Shown: positions 1 to 9,173, numbered from the stretch's first letter. The stretch: 64,000 bases of DNA from F1-80-MAGs062 sp046345315 (GCA_046345315.1 JBKDKA010000108.1:5300-69299); one strand, 5' to 3'. A program made the numbers and translations. The notes: a model not told the origin generated them from the sequence alone.

Positions 1-352
1 CCCGAGCGACTCGACCTTCCTGCGGCAGGTCCGTTCGATAAGTCAGCAGCCCGGAAATAACCTTCAGCCGTGCAATCATTCTCGGGCCGACATCGCCGGT
101 AAAAAGTGCCACGGAAACGAGGACGCCGTCGATCCGCCAATGCATCTGCATTCCCTGTTCCTGAGGAACCAGATGGATGTCTGTCGCTCGATGATCCCTG
201 GCAGCGGTCAGGATCAGCAGAATCAGGTCCGGAATGTAGTGATCTTTTCGGGCATCCAGTTGGCTCATCCGGCGTCCGAAGTCTGATCGGCATGAGTTTT
301 CTTCAGCCGAAGAAATCGCATCGGCAACACCTGGGCGAGATAATTCCAGCAT
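1..352 (-). CDS. GspE/PilB-type secretion ATPase, N-terminal part (cut by left edge)
   Basis: Reading the minus strand from ATG at 352 gives about 117 codons with no stop before the window edge. Visible family features are the segment ATDIHLVPQEQG followed by HWRIDGVL and then RLKVISGLLTYRTDLPQEGR. This matches the N2 domain of type II secretion/type IV pilus assembly ATPases (T2SSE family), which energise pilus or pseudopilus assembly at the inner membrane. The Walker A and B motifs would lie beyond the edge. A GAGGA ribosome site sits just upstream, and the gene starts 12 bases after the stop of the one-span membrane protein. It therefore looks like the third gene of a sigma factor operon. 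The exact paralogue (GspE, PilB or PilT-like) cannot be decided from this fragment. Confidence 0.75.
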   Translation of the reverse strand, partial: MLELSRPGVADAISSAEENSCRSDFGRRMSQLDARKDHYIPDLILLILTAARDHRATDIHLVPQEQGMQMHWRIDGVLVSVALFTGDVGPRMIARLKVISGLLTYRTDLPQEGRVAR

Positions 353-364
353 GACATCCTCAGA

Positions 365-877
365 TCAGAAACTGAACGAATTGAAGATGGCGCCCAGCTT
401 TCGGTCGCGCTGCTGAAGTGTATCAATCAGAATGCGGATCTGGTCGGACTCCTGAAGAATAAGTTCATTCACGGTTTTCTGACGGCGCGGCTCCGAGGAT
501 TTTTTTTCGGAGGGATCCAGCTGGCGCTGACCATTCGCGAGAGACTTCGGTTCCGGAACGGTCACAGACGGATAATGCGGCAGATCTGCGGGTTCAGAAA
601 TTTCCACTTCAACTGGCGGATTCTCGACTGGTTTAGTCAGCTCGTGATCTGGCAGAGTCAGGTACCGCACCATACCGAAGAGTGCGCAGAAGACTGCGAT
701 CACGCCGGTTGTACTGCGAACCAGTCTTCGGCGGCGACCAATTCGAAACTGATGAACGCAGTCCGTCAGGACTCGCTGCCGAAGACCGACGGAAAGTTCA
801 GGCAGTACTGCAGACTCCCGAATCAGCCGATGCTCGGGGAATTCTGGTTCCGGAATTTTGTTGTTGATTGGTTTCAT
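365..877 (-). CDS. One-span membrane protein, possible anti-sigma partner
   Basis: This 170-residue protein is not recognised as a named family. The first 50 residues are soluble and end in a basic patch (RRRR), followed by a single hydrophobic span around residues 53-71. A proline- and glutamate-rich stretch follows, then a charged helical C terminus that may form a coiled coil. A short cytoplasmic domain before one membrane span, directly downstream of an ECF sigma gene (36 bases apart), is the usual layout of a planctomycete anti-sigma factor. That role is inferred from position and topology only. The secretion ATPase gene follows 12 bases later. Confidence 0.6.
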   Translation of the reverse strand: MKPINNKIPEPEFPEHRLIRESAVLPELSVGLRQRVLTDCVHQFRIGRRRRLVRSTTGVIAVFCALFGMVRYLTLPDHELTKPVENPPVEVEISEPADLPHYPSVTVPEPKSLANGQRQLDPSEKKSSEPRRQKTVNELILQESDQIRILIDTLQQRDRKLGAIFNSFSF

Positions 878-913
878 GGATCGATTGTTCTGTGTGATCG
901 AGTTCTTCGAAAA

Positions 914-1486
914 TTATCGGATCAGAGATTCAAGGCTGCGATAAAGTTTTTCCATCGCGTATCGGTAGCGGCTGGCGACTGTGTTCTGAGACAGAGCCAG
1001 GGTTTCTGCGATTTCAGCGAAGGTCAGTTCTTCCCAGTGTTTCAGAATCACCACTTCATACTGCGACCTGGGAAGTGACTGCAGTATTCTTCGCACGTGA
1101 TCGGACGTTTCTTCATCATCCAGCAGATTTTCAACGGAATCTGACTTTGCCGGAAAAGAATCCATTGATTCCTGATCAGATGCGGATCGTCTTCGTCGGA
1201 TGAGCCGTAATGATTCGTTGCGGACCGTTCGAATGAGGTAGGGCCAGGGCGTATCCGCCGCCGCCAGTAACCGTGGTCGAGCAGCAATTCGGGAAAATGC
1301 ACTCTGCAGTGCATCTTCCGCATCGGGCTGGTTTCCCGTAGTGGTCATGGCGAACCGGACGAGCCGCTGAGCTGTCAGATCAAACATCGCAGCGAGCGCA
1401 CGTTCTCCGTCCCGCGGCAGAAGTTCGACGCAGGCATGAAATGCACGGAGAAATTCCATCCGATCGGTGTTTGCCACGGCAGTCAA
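914..1486 (-). CDS. ECF-type sigma-70 family RNA polymerase sigma factor
   Basis: This 190-residue protein has a sigma region 2 with GNQPDAEDALQSAFSRI and WPYLIRTVRNESLRLIRRRR. Region 4 has LPRSQYEVVILKHWEELTFAEIA followed by the helix-turn-helix TLALSQNTVASRYRYAMEKL. It would direct RNA polymerase to a small regulon, probably including its own operon. The listed start is TTG; an ATG at 1459 (MEFLRAF) is an alternative nine residues shorter, and neither has a strong ribosome site. It heads a minus-strand operon with a one-span membrane protein and a GspE-type ATPase, and is divergent from asd. The sigma-family assignment is firm; the target promoters are unknown. Confidence 0.88.
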   Translation of the reverse strand: MTAVANTDRMEFLRAFHACVELLPRDGERALAAMFDLTAQRLVRFAMTTTGNQPDAEDALQSAFSRIAARPRLLAAADTPWPYLIRTVRNESLRLIRRRRSASDQESMDSFPAKSDSVENLLDDEETSDHVRRILQSLPRSQYEVVILKHWEELTFAEIAETLALSQNTVASRYRYAMEKLYRSLESLIR

Positions 1487-1604
1487 TGGAGTCCCGGTCC
1501 GGGGAAGTTTGTCTGGGAGAATACAAAATTCTCTTAAATCTCGGTAATTTCCCGCGCAGAATACTCTGCCAGTGCGATGTCACACTTTGATTTCGCAGTT
1601 AGTC

Positions 1605-1665
1605 GTTTCCGCGGAGGCGGGAATCCGGACCGATGCACTGGATTCCCGCACGCGTGGGAAGGACG
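1605..1665. repeat. Dispersed palindromic repeat family A, copy A1 (degenerate)
   Basis: Two inverted arms, CGCGGAGGCGGGAATCC and GGATTCCCGCACGCGTGGGA, sit around a short spacer. The unit matches copies at 13077-13140 and 16031-16095 with several substitutions. It lies in the leader between the sigma factor and asd, and falls inside an artificial upstream extension of the asd reading frame, which argues against the upstream start. Confidence 0.7.
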
Positions 1666-1753
1666 GGAAAACGCGAGTTACTCACAAAAATACGAGTCTG
1701 CTCGTCAGATTTCGCCTCACAATTCGACTTCATCAACTTTTCGGAGATTTTTC

Positions 1754-2761
1754 GTGTTCGATACCGTCGCTGTCGTGGGTGCCACAGGGGCCGTGGGCCG
1801 GATTATTCTGCAGCTTCTGGAGCAGCGCCGGTTCCCCGCTCGAAAGTTTCGGCTCCTCGCGTCCCGCCGCAGCGCCGGGCAGACAGTCACGTTCAATGGT
1901 CAGCCGATCGTCATCGAAGAGTTAACCCATGACTGCTTTCAGGGAGTCAATCTGGTCATCGCCAGCACTCCCGACGAAACCGCAGCGGAGTTTCTTCCGT
2001 CGGCCGTCAAAGCCGGAGCGACGGTCATCGATGAATCCGGATATTGGCGGATGAATCCCGATGTGGCGCTTGTGATTCCGGAAATCAATCCGGATGCCGC
2101 TCTGAACGCCAAGGGAATTATCGCCAGCCCGAATTGTTCAACAACGCAGATGGCTCTGGCACTGAAGCCACTGCATGATGCAGCCCGAGTGCGACGAGTG
2201 ATCGTCAGCACTTATCAGGCGACCAGCGGCGCTGGTCTTCAGGGGACCGCTGATCTGATGGATGGCACTCGTGCTGCTCTGGATGGCACCGATTACAAGT
2301 ATCAGGTCTTCAAACACCCGATTGCGTTCAATGCCATTCCTCAGATCGGAAGTTTCAAGCAGGATGGGTACACGAGCGAAGAGCTGAAGATGGTTTACGA
2401 AACCCGGAAGATTCTCGGAGATGACTCCATTCAGGTCTGTCCGACGTGCATCCGGATTCCCGTCAGCAACTGTCACAGTGAGAGCATCAATGTGGAAACA
2501 GAGCGGCCGGTCTCCGTCGAAGAAGCTCGCCGCCTGTTTGCTGCAACGCCGGGAATCACCGTCGTCGATGACCCGACAACCGGTGCCTATCCGATGCCAT
2601 CCACTTGTGACGGCAGCGATGAAGTCTTTGTCGGACGAATCCGAAAGGATCTGTCGCACCCGAATGCCATCGCCTTCTGGTGTGTCTCCGACAACCTTCG
2701 GAAAGGTGCCGCTACGAATGCCGTGCAGATTGCCGAACTGCTTTCGAAGCACCGTTCCTGA
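1754..2761 (+). CDS. asd: Aspartate-semialdehyde dehydrogenase
   Basis: The enzyme reduces aspartyl phosphate to aspartate semialdehyde with NADPH, a cytoplasmic step towards lysine/diaminopimelate, threonine and methionine. The N terminus has the nucleotide-binding motif VAVVGATGAVG, the catalytic cysteine is in ASPNCSTTQ (about residue 128), and YQATSGAG and RIPVSNCHSES follow as in the family. The frame is open back to 1577, but that extension translates a dispersed palindromic repeat. GTG at 1754, preceded by GGAG, gives 335 residues, the normal family length. It is divergent from an ECF sigma gene and followed 43 bases later by a metal-binding lipoprotein gene on the same strand. Confidence 0.93.
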   Translation: MFDTVAVVGATGAVGRIILQLLEQRRFPARKFRLLASRRSAGQTVTFNGQPIVIEELTHDCFQGVNLVIASTPDETAAEFLPSAVKAGATVIDESGYWRMNPDVALVIPEINPDAALNAKGIIASPNCSTTQMALALKPLHDAARVRRVIVSTYQATSGAGLQGTADLMDGTRAALDGTDYKYQVFKHPIAFNAIPQIGSFKQDGYTSEELKMVYETRKILGDDSIQVCPTCIRIPVSNCHSESINVETERPVSVEEARRLFAATPGITVVDDPTTGAYPMPSTCDGSDEVFVGRIRKDLSHPNAIAFWCVSDNLRKGAATNAVQIAELLSKHRS

Positions 2762-2804
2762 ATTGAGATATCCGCCGGGAGTCTGCAGATCACGATTCGC
2801 TGCA

Positions 2805-3866
2805 GTGCATCGGATATCGCTGACGCTTGTGCTCACGTTCCTGCTGTCGACCGTCACGGGTTGCGGTGATCCGGGCACGAACGCAGGACGGTCCACAGCA
2901 GATGCTCGCAATGATACCGATGCTGCTCCGACTTCAGGAGTTGCAGGCGATTCGGCATCTGCAAATCTGCGGAGTCAGGATCTGATTCTGGCAACATCGG
3001 TGCCACTGTTCGAAATGGCACAGAGAATTGCTGAAGACGATCTGACGGTTCGTTACGTTACGCAGGTTCAGAGTGATCCTTCGGACGGAAAGTCGTCGGG
3101 AGAAGCTGATCCATCCCGTCGTTCCGTTTCAGCACGCCGATGGAATCCAGAAGCTGCGGATATTCTGGCGATGCAGAAGGCCAGGCTGATTCTGATCAGT
3201 GGTGCCGGATACGAACCATGGCTTGATCGTGTGTCGCTCCCGCGTTCCAGGGTCAACGATACAACGAAAAACATTCGTCAGTCCCTGATTGAGATTCCGG
3301 ACGCGATTGTTCATCGGCACGGCCCGGAAGGTGATCACAGTCATTCCGGTATGGTCTGGCCAGTCTGGCTGGATCCGGCGCTCGCAGAATCACAGCTTGA
3401 CCGAGTCCGCGATCAGCTGGAACGCGTTGTTCCGGGGCGGAAGTCAGAATTCACCCGTCGAGCTGCTCTGCTGAAATCAGAACTGGTGGGGCTCGAAACG
3501 ACAATTCAGCGTCTGAAGGCGAAAAAAGTTCCGGAACAGTTCACGTTGCTGGGTGACGGACCGTACTACCAGTATCTGCTGAATCGGTTAGGATGGAATC
3601 TGCGATATGTTCACTGGTCCGAACCGGAATGGCCGATTGTGAATTCAGACCGGGAAGAGTTGCAGGGGATCGTCAGATCCACGAAAGCGGGAATCTTTCT
3701 GATGCGAACGGAACGCAGCAAAGACGTCGAAGAGTTCGCTGCATCATCCGGATTGAAGGTCGTTCGGATCGATCTCTGTGAACGACCTTCCTCTGCGGGA
3801 CAGTCGGTGTTCTCTCGAATGGAAGAAAATCTCCGTCGTCTTGAAGAATCCATTCCGCATCTTTGA
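2805..3866 (+). CDS. Metal ABC transporter substrate-binding lipoprotein (ZnuA/TroA-like)
   Basis: The mature part begins with LILATSVPLFEMAQRIAEDDL, the usual opening of a periplasmic cluster 9 metal-binding protein. A histidine-rich loop (HRHGPEGDHSHSG) and a C-terminal segment GDGPYYQYLLNRLGW complete the pattern. These proteins capture Zn or Mn and deliver it to an ABC importer. Starting at GTG 2805 gives a clean lipoprotein signal, HRISLTLVLTFLLSTVTGC, with the lipobox cysteine at about residue 19. The frame is open far upstream into asd, and TTG at 2763 is an alternative start. No permease or ATPase gene is adjacent, so the transporter partner is elsewhere or the protein has another role. 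The start is uncertain, the family fairly sure. Confidence 0.75.
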   Translation: MHRISLTLVLTFLLSTVTGCGDPGTNAGRSTADARNDTDAAPTSGVAGDSASANLRSQDLILATSVPLFEMAQRIAEDDLTVRYVTQVQSDPSDGKSSGEADPSRRSVSARRWNPEAADILAMQKARLILISGAGYEPWLDRVSLPRSRVNDTTKNIRQSLIEIPDAIVHRHGPEGDHSHSGMVWPVWLDPALAESQLDRVRDQLERVVPGRKSEFTRRAALLKSELVGLETTIQRLKAKKVPEQFTLLGDGPYYQYLLNRLGWNLRYVHWSEPEWPIVNSDREELQGIVRSTKAGIFLMRTERSKDVEEFAASSGLKVVRIDLCERPSSAGQSVFSRMEENLRRLEESIPHL

Positions 3867-3898
3867 ACGGATTTCATGTTCAGGAAGGTTGTTCGCCG

Positions 3899-4696
3899 TT
3901 GTCGAGAGAGAAACCTTACACAGACCAGGAACTGGTCGACAGAAAACTCCTGCGAGACAAACTGCCCCGTCATATCGCCGTCATCATGGACGGCAATGGT
4001 CGATGGGCTCGCGACAAAGGCTGGCCTCGCATCGAAGGACATCGTCGAGGCGTCCAGTCAGTTCGCTGCATCGTGGAAGAATGCAGCCGACTGGGGCTGG
4101 AGCAACTGACGCTCTACTGCTTTTCCAGTGAGAACTGGAAACGCCCTCCCAGGGAGCTCACTCTGCTGATGACGCTGCTGCGTCAGTATCTGATTGAAGA
4201 GCGGCGTCAGATAGTGGAACAGGGCCTGCAGTTCAGCGTGATCGGACATCTCGAGCAGCTGGATCCGGCCATTCAGGCGGAGATTCAGAAGACGATCACT
4301 GCCGCAGCAAACAACACCGGAATGCGCCTTTGCCTGGCAGTCAATTATGGCGCTCGGATGGAAATTGCCGATGCGGTTCGAAAGATCGCGAGATCCGTCC
4401 GTTCGGGAACGCTGTCTCCTGATCAGATCGGGGAGCAGACGGTTTCCGACCATCTGATGACGGCCGGAATGCCTGATCCGGATCTCGTGATTCGCACGGC
4501 CGGTGAGTACCGCGTCAGCAACTTTCTGCTCTGGCAGATCAGTTACGCGGAGCTCTGGGTTACGTCACGTTTCTGGCCGGAGTTTCGTGAGAACGACTTG
4601 TATGACGCATTGAAAGACTACGCATCCCGCAATCGGCGTTTCGGCGGTCTTCAGAATGATGCTAGCGATACCACGAAGCAACAGCAGCCGCAATGA
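3899..4696 (+). CDS. uppS: Isoprenyl transferase / undecaprenyl diphosphate synthase
   Basis: The enzyme condenses isopentenyl diphosphate units in cis to make the C55 carrier lipid for cell-wall and glycan synthesis. The family motifs are all present: HIAVIMDGNGRWA with the catalytic aspartate, GHRRG, TLYCFSSENWKRP, and RTAGEYRVSNFLLWQ near the C terminus. The last motif has alanine where RTSGE is usual. TTG at 3899, preceded by AGGAAGG ten bases upstream, is the better start; TTG at 3863 overlaps the previous stop but has no ribosome site. The 3' end overlaps the convergent kinase gene by 35 bases. Confidence 0.92.
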   Translation: MSREKPYTDQELVDRKLLRDKLPRHIAVIMDGNGRWARDKGWPRIEGHRRGVQSVRCIVEECSRLGLEQLTLYCFSSENWKRPPRELTLLMTLLRQYLIEERRQIVEQGLQFSVIGHLEQLDPAIQAEIQKTITAAANNTGMRLCLAVNYGARMEIADAVRKIARSVRSGTLSPDQIGEQTVSDHLMTAGMPDPDLVIRTAGEYRVSNFLLWQISYAELWVTSRFWPEFRENDLYDALKDYASRNRRFGGLQNDASDTTKQQQPQ

Positions 4697-6362
4697 TGAT
4701 GATGACCAGGACGACTCCGAAGGCCATCTGAAGCCGTCGCCCATTGATCTCCTGCTGTTCCAGGCTCACAAGGCGAAATCCGATTTTCTTTCCGAAGGTC
4801 AGCCGGGAGTTGTGCTTCAGCTCACCACGCGAAGCGGCCTCACCGTTCAGATATGTGGGAAGAGTCATCGATTCCTGTTTCAGCTGCCAGCCGTTGCCGT
4901 CAAACTCGAGCCGACACTGCAGAGGATCCACACTTTCACTTTCCAGCACGACATCTGCGTTCGGCGATGAACCGACCGTCGTTCGCGATCTTGTCAGAGG
5001 CTGCAGCTGTTTCTGACCGAGAATCTGAATTCGCCATCCGGTCGGCAAAGCTCGAACGGATTGACGCCCCCGCGCTGTCCCCGGAAGCGGCGTCGCAGCG
5101 GAGGTCGCCATACCGATCTCGGGTACATTCTGTCGGATCGATGGCGTTTCTCCTCCGCCGAACACACTGGTCGAATCAGAAATTTTTACGTTGCTGCCGC
5201 GGATCCAGCCGGATGCTGACGTAATCGATGATCTTTGCGAAGTTGACGAACGTCGAGGAGAGCTCGCTGCCTTTTCGCGTGCCTGATTTGCACGCAACGT
5301 TACAAGCTCCCGGAAATCAAACTCCACAGGAACTCGTTTTGCGTGCGATCGAAAGGCCGCCACAAGCTGAGCGGCTGTCTGAAATCGTTTCGCAGGATCC
5401 TTCTCCATCATTCGAGCGATAATCGCACCAATCTCCGGAGGAATATCCGGGCGAATCTCGCAGACTGTTCGCGGCTGTCGTGTTCTCTGCGCTTCCAGCT
5501 TTTCTCGATTCGTCTTCTCCGGAAAAGGCAGCCGTGCCGTCAGCGCCACATAGAGCGTCGCACCCAGACTGTAGATGTCGGCTCGACCGTCAACGTTTCG
5601 GCTGTCAAGCGATTGTTCCGGAGCGATATAGTCCGGAGTGCCAAGGCAGTCCTGCCCGAAGAGCATCGACAATGAGAACTCTTCTTCTTCGACGCCGTCC
5701 ATGAGCGCCAGGCCAAAATCCAGAATCGAAACTTTGCCATCCTTCTCGATCAGAAAATTGGCCGGCTTGATGTCACGATGGACGATCCCGTTTCGGTGTG
5801 CCTCAGCAAGTCCCTCGGCGGCCTGCATTCCGATATCGCAGACGGCCTGCCAGTTGCGAGCGCCCTGAAGCGCGACCAGTTCGTGAAGCGTGATTCCACG
5901 CACCAGCTGGAGAACCAGAAAATAGAGTGCTCCGGTCGTATCCATTCGATACGTGCGGACGATATTCGGATGATCCAGAAGCATCCCGGCTCGGGCTTCC
6001 AGTTTCATGCGAGCGAGCATTCCGGCGTCGACGGAATGTTCAATCGACAGAACCTTCAGCGCGACCTTCTTCTGCTCCTGAGGATCTTCCGCGATGAAAA
6101 CGCATCCCATCCCCCCGAATCCAAGAATCTCCCGAATCCGGTATCGGTCGATCACCAGACCACGATATCGCCCTTCCAGAAGTCGCTCGGCCTGAAAAGG
6201 TGTGAGAAATCGATTTCGAACGAGTCGCTTCGCAGAGGCTTCGGCCGTCATGTCGAGCGAAATTCCCGATGTTTCAGTTGCTCGCTGAATCTGAGCAGCC
6301 GTTAACAGCCCGCTCTTCCCGAGCAGTTCGAGAAATTCCTGGGCTGCTGTGGGAACCTGCAT
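4662..6362 (-). CDS. Serine/threonine protein kinase with C-terminal FHA-like domain and membrane anchor
   Basis: This 566-residue Pkn-type (Hanks) kinase starts with an N-terminal helical region. The kinase domain spans about residues 70-340: glycine loop GFGGMG (81-86), lysine 103, catalytic HRDIKPAN (195-202), DFG (215-217) and APE (247-249). A Ser/Thr/Arg-rich linker leads to an FHA-like domain at about residues 450-535 (VGSSPNADVVL, TYLNGE). The tail has one membrane span (about 545-563), so this kinase is C-terminally anchored. The FHA fold lacks the usual SRH residues (LQCRL instead), so phosphothreonine binding may be lost. The gene is convergent with uppS and overlaps it by 35 bases. 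Substrates are unknown. Confidence 0.9.
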   Translation of the reverse strand: MQVPTAAQEFLELLGKSGLLTAAQIQRATETSGISLDMTAEASAKRLVRNRFLTPFQAERLLEGRYRGLVIDRYRIREILGFGGMGCVFIAEDPQEQKKVALKVLSIEHSVDAGMLARMKLEARAGMLLDHPNIVRTYRMDTTGALYFLVLQLVRGITLHELVALQGARNWQAVCDIGMQAAEGLAEAHRNGIVHRDIKPANFLIEKDGKVSILDFGLALMDGVEEEEFSLSMLFGQDCLGTPDYIAPEQSLDSRNVDGRADIYSLGATLYVALTARLPFPEKTNREKLEAQRTRQPRTVCEIRPDIPPEIGAIIARMMEKDPAKRFQTAAQLVAAFRSHAKRVPVEFDFRELVTLRANQAREKAASSPRRSSTSQRSSITSASGWIRGSNVKISDSTSVFGGGETPSIRQNVPEIGMATSAATPLPGTARGRQSVRALPTGWRIQILGQKQLQPLTRSRTTVGSSPNADVVLESESVDPLQCRLEFDGNGWQLKQESMTLPTYLNGEAASRGELKHNSRLTFGKKIGFRLVSLEQQEINGRRLQMAFGVVLVIIIIAAAVASWYR

Positions 6363-6484
6363 GACGGTACTCTAATCCCGGAAGTCGTGATGAAGACGGT
6401 CTCTCCGGCAAAAATCGGTATCACCAGGATGACTGGTCACTCAGTCTGCGTCGGTGCAGACCAGTCTCCTTCGTCCGGCCGATT

Positions 6485-6566
6485 CCAAAACCGGGACAGG
6501 CACGTTTGCAGTTGCAGAATTTGCAGGAATATTCTTGCCCTACGGGAGCCAGTCCCGATTTTGAAA
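6485..6566. repeat. Dispersed palindromic repeat family B, copy B1
   Basis: The left end is CCAAAACCGGGACAGGCAC and the right end GGGAGCCAGTCCCGATTTTG, an imperfect inverted repeat around a spacer containing TTGCAGTTGCAGAA. It lies between the start of the kinase gene and the end of the esterase gene, in otherwise empty DNA. Compare copies at 10731, 12950, 26590, 26714 and 36201. Confidence 0.8.
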
Positions 6567-6731
6567 ACACAGCTAGTGTCGCGTTCACGGAATGAAAACG
6601 CAATCGAAATGATAATGATCGTCCTGTGCCAGACGTCAGGTTTCCCCGACAGCCGCAACAGCACCCCGCGTGAGCTCATTCGGCACACGTGATATCATTC
6701 ACGACGACAGATCACGGATCGAAATTGTTTT

Positions 6732-9173
6732 CTATGGATCAATCAGACACTGCAGAACGGTCTGTGCGTAAAGACGATGACCAAAGTCGTTCGGGTGATT
6801 CAGTCCGTTACCGGTCAGGTCAAGGTCATGCTTATGAATCAGCAGCTGTTCCCAGACCGATGTGACATCGGCGAGCACAATCCCTGGGCCTGTCAGCGCC
6901 CGGAGCCGATCTCGATAAGGTCCGAACATCTCAGTCGGTGTGTGGATCCACTCCTGGTTTCCTCGCATCGACGCGACCAGAATGATTTCCGCATTCGGAG
7001 CCGCATCACGGATCTTTGTGATGAGAACGCGTGTCTGATTCTCGAACCAGTCCGGATCGCGACGCCCGACGTCATTCATTCCGTAAGCAACAATGACAAG
7101 GTCCGGCTTCGACGCCATCAGTGACTCCGAATCCTGCACACCGTGACTGACACTCCAGCCGGCAACAGCTCGATTCACGAGCCGGATCTCGCTGCCGAAC
7201 TTCTGCTTCAGTTGCGCCGCTACAAGGTCCGGATATCCCGGTTGGCCCGGTGGCGCTGACGCTGTGAGTGACGCATCGAGACCGGTGGAGATACTGTCGC
7301 CGCTGACAGCAATCGTCAGAGATCTGCCGGACGTCAGAATTGCTTTCGTACCCGGAAGGTCATGCGAAACCGTCTCGCCAGCACTGACTGATTCCGTCTT
7401 CTGAGCACCTCCGTCAGCTCGACGGTACGTGATCTCTACGTTGCGATCGTGGAACCAGCGGCCGGCATTGTAGAGCAGATGCTGATCCGGATGGCCGACG
7501 CGATGAGCGTAGCTGTTCGGTGATCCGGCGGGTGGATAAAGGTCTTCGCTCCTGACAATCGGGAAGGTTGCGGAGCTTCCGGGAGATTCACTGCCTTTGA
7601 GTGCTTCAGGTCGAAAGGTCAGTGAGAGTCCATCTTCAGAGAGCTGAAAATCTGTTGCGCTGTCAAAACGCCGATCGCCAGCGGCGGAAACAACAGAAAG
7701 CACTTCAGCGGCAGGGAATGCAAGTCTCGCTTTGATCGGTCCATCGGTGCCCTCCTGAAGCAGAATGCTGCTTTCCCGATAGACGACTTCTGAATTCCAT
7801 GCTGGTGCCAGCAGATGCATCTGATTCAGATGGGGAAGCACTGCTTCATAACCCGGTCGAGGTTCATTCAGCAGATTCATGACTTCAGCAAACCACAGTG
7901 CTGCCGCATTTCGCTGACCGGCGCCGGTAAAATGTCTGCGAGATCCCGGAAGCCCGCGATTGTAGCCGGTGAGCGTGTCCGTGTCCGGACCACGCTGAAA
8001 TCCCGGCGTGCTCCAGAGCTGATCGATTGCAGTCCGAATCTGCGTTTCACCGTGTGCATCGTGATAAACGGTGGGATGCAGCGTGGATTTTGCGGGAAGC
8101 CACGGACGATTGCTCTTCCAGACCTGATCCGCCGCGGTGCGAATCTCAATCATTTTCCTGACGTAGTCGGATGTACTTGTTTTCTCGATCACGTCGGACT
8201 CGCCCTGCTGCCAGAGCACTGCGCGAAAGTCACCGACTTCCAGACCAGCCTTCACCAGCCGCTGATGCAGCGGACCTTCAGGTTTCCACTGCGCAGTCGA
8301 TGTTGCACCCACGGCCACATTCACAAGCCCTGTCGGCACGTCGGTCACCGACGTCATCAGATCGCCAAAGACCGGCCAGATGGAACCACCATCACTTCCA
8401 TCACCAGCAGGCTGCGGATCGTCAGCCACCTGCCATTGTCCATTGTGGTGATTCCAGGCCGCAACTCGCTTTTTCGGATCCTGGACGCGGAAAACTTCGT
8501 CGTTGCAGTTGGTTGCATACGACTGCCCTGCGACGAGAAACACTTCTCCGACACCGAACGGCGAGACCTGACCTTCCGCGAGGATCTCTTCATCACGGCG
8601 ATATCGGAGTTCCAGCTGGTACCATCCACCGGATTTGACCGTGATCTGACCGACGAGCTGCTCCCGAGCCGCAGTCTGCGTCTCATCGGTTTTCGAAGGA
8701 GTGGCCTCGGAACCGGGTGGTACGGAATTCGAGCTCACGGAATCTTGCGGTACGGCATCTGAAGTTTTCGAATCGTTCGGATGTGAAGGAGTTTCTCCGA
8801 CGGTGGTGGGCTGAGTTGTGACGGCCAGCGGAGTCCAGCCTGTGAGCTCAGCTGCGGGGTCGTCGGTCGTCCGAATTCGATATTCCAGCAGACCATCGGT
8901 TCTTTCTGGTGCATCAACTCGGACGGTGATCTCCGCAAATCCCCGAACGGCACCTCCCGGGTGATGTTCGTGGCTGAGTGCGGGCACCATTCCCCGACGC
9001 TGAAAAACCTGATAAGGACGGGGACTTCGGATCGCCAACATTGGTTTTGACTCATCCGCCTGGCCGTTCAGGGGGGCCGAGAGATGAAACGCCATGACTC
9101 CCATTGAGATAAGGAGGAACAATGCCCGGCCCCGAGATCCATTGGCAGCATTCATGTTCATTCGGTTCATCAT
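6732..9173 (-). CDS. Secreted two-domain SGNH esterase (SASA-like plus GDSL-like)
   Basis: The 813-residue protein has an N-terminal hydrophobic segment (about residues 16-34) that looks like a signal peptide. The first domain (about 205-430) resembles sialate O-acetylesterases: VFLVAGQSYATNC with the GQS serine near 218, and LWQQGESD. The second (about 619-813) is a GDSL/SGNH hydrolase: SGDSIS (Ser 627), RAVAGWS (block II), YGMNDV (block III) and NHPND with the histidine near 793. It probably removes acyl groups from glycans outside the cytoplasm; the substrate is not shown. Its ATG overlaps the stop of the upstream DUF1570-type gene (ATGA), so the two are translationally coupled. Confidence 0.78.
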   Translation of the reverse strand: MMNRMNMNAANGSRGRALFLLISMGVMAFHLSAPLNGQADESKPMLAIRSPRPYQVFQRRGMVPALSHEHHPGGAVRGFAEITVRVDAPERTDGLLEYRIRTTDDPAAELTGWTPLAVTTQPTTVGETPSHPNDSKTSDAVPQDSVSSNSVPPGSEATPSKTDETQTAAREQLVGQITVKSGGWYQLELRYRRDEEILAEGQVSPFGVGEVFLVAGQSYATNCNDEVFRVQDPKKRVAAWNHHNGQWQVADDPQPAGDGSDGGSIWPVFGDLMTSVTDVPTGLVNVAVGATSTAQWKPEGPLHQRLVKAGLEVGDFRAVLWQQGESDVIEKTSTSDYVRKMIEIRTAADQVWKSNRPWLPAKSTLHPTVYHDAHGETQIRTAIDQLWSTPGFQRGPDTDTLTGYNRGLPGSRRHFTGAGQRNAAALWFAEVMNLLNEPRPGYEAVLPHLNQMHLLAPAWNSEVVYRESSILLQEGTDGPIKARLAFPAAEVLSVVSAAGDRRFDSATDFQLSEDGLSLTFRPEALKGSESPGSSATFPIVRSEDLYPPAGSPNSYAHRVGHPDQHLLYNAGRWFHDRNVEITYRRADGGAQKTESVSAGETVSHDLPGTKAILTSGRSLTIAVSGDSISTGLDASLTASAPPGQPGYPDLVAAQLKQKFGSEIRLVNRAVAGWSVSHGVQDSESLMASKPDLVIVAYGMNDVGRRDPDWFENQTRVLITKIRDAAPNAEIILVASMRGNQEWIHTPTEMFGPYRDRLRALTGPGIVLADVTSVWEQLLIHKHDLDLTGNGLNHPNDFGHRLYAQTVLQCLIDP

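Noticed and set aside
1577..1753. Upstream extension of asd with 59 extra codons
   Set aside because: It translates the family A palindrome and has no family similarity; GTG at 1754 with GGAG gives the normal Asd length.
1487..1753. Lysine riboswitch before asd
   Set aside because: No conserved lysine-riboswitch core is seen; the leader is mostly the family A repeat.
2138..2911. 257-codon minus-strand frame
   Set aside because: Antisense to asd and the lipoprotein start; no motif.
7815..8762. 315-codon plus-strand frame
   Set aside because: Antisense to the SGNH esterase gene, which has clear family motifs.
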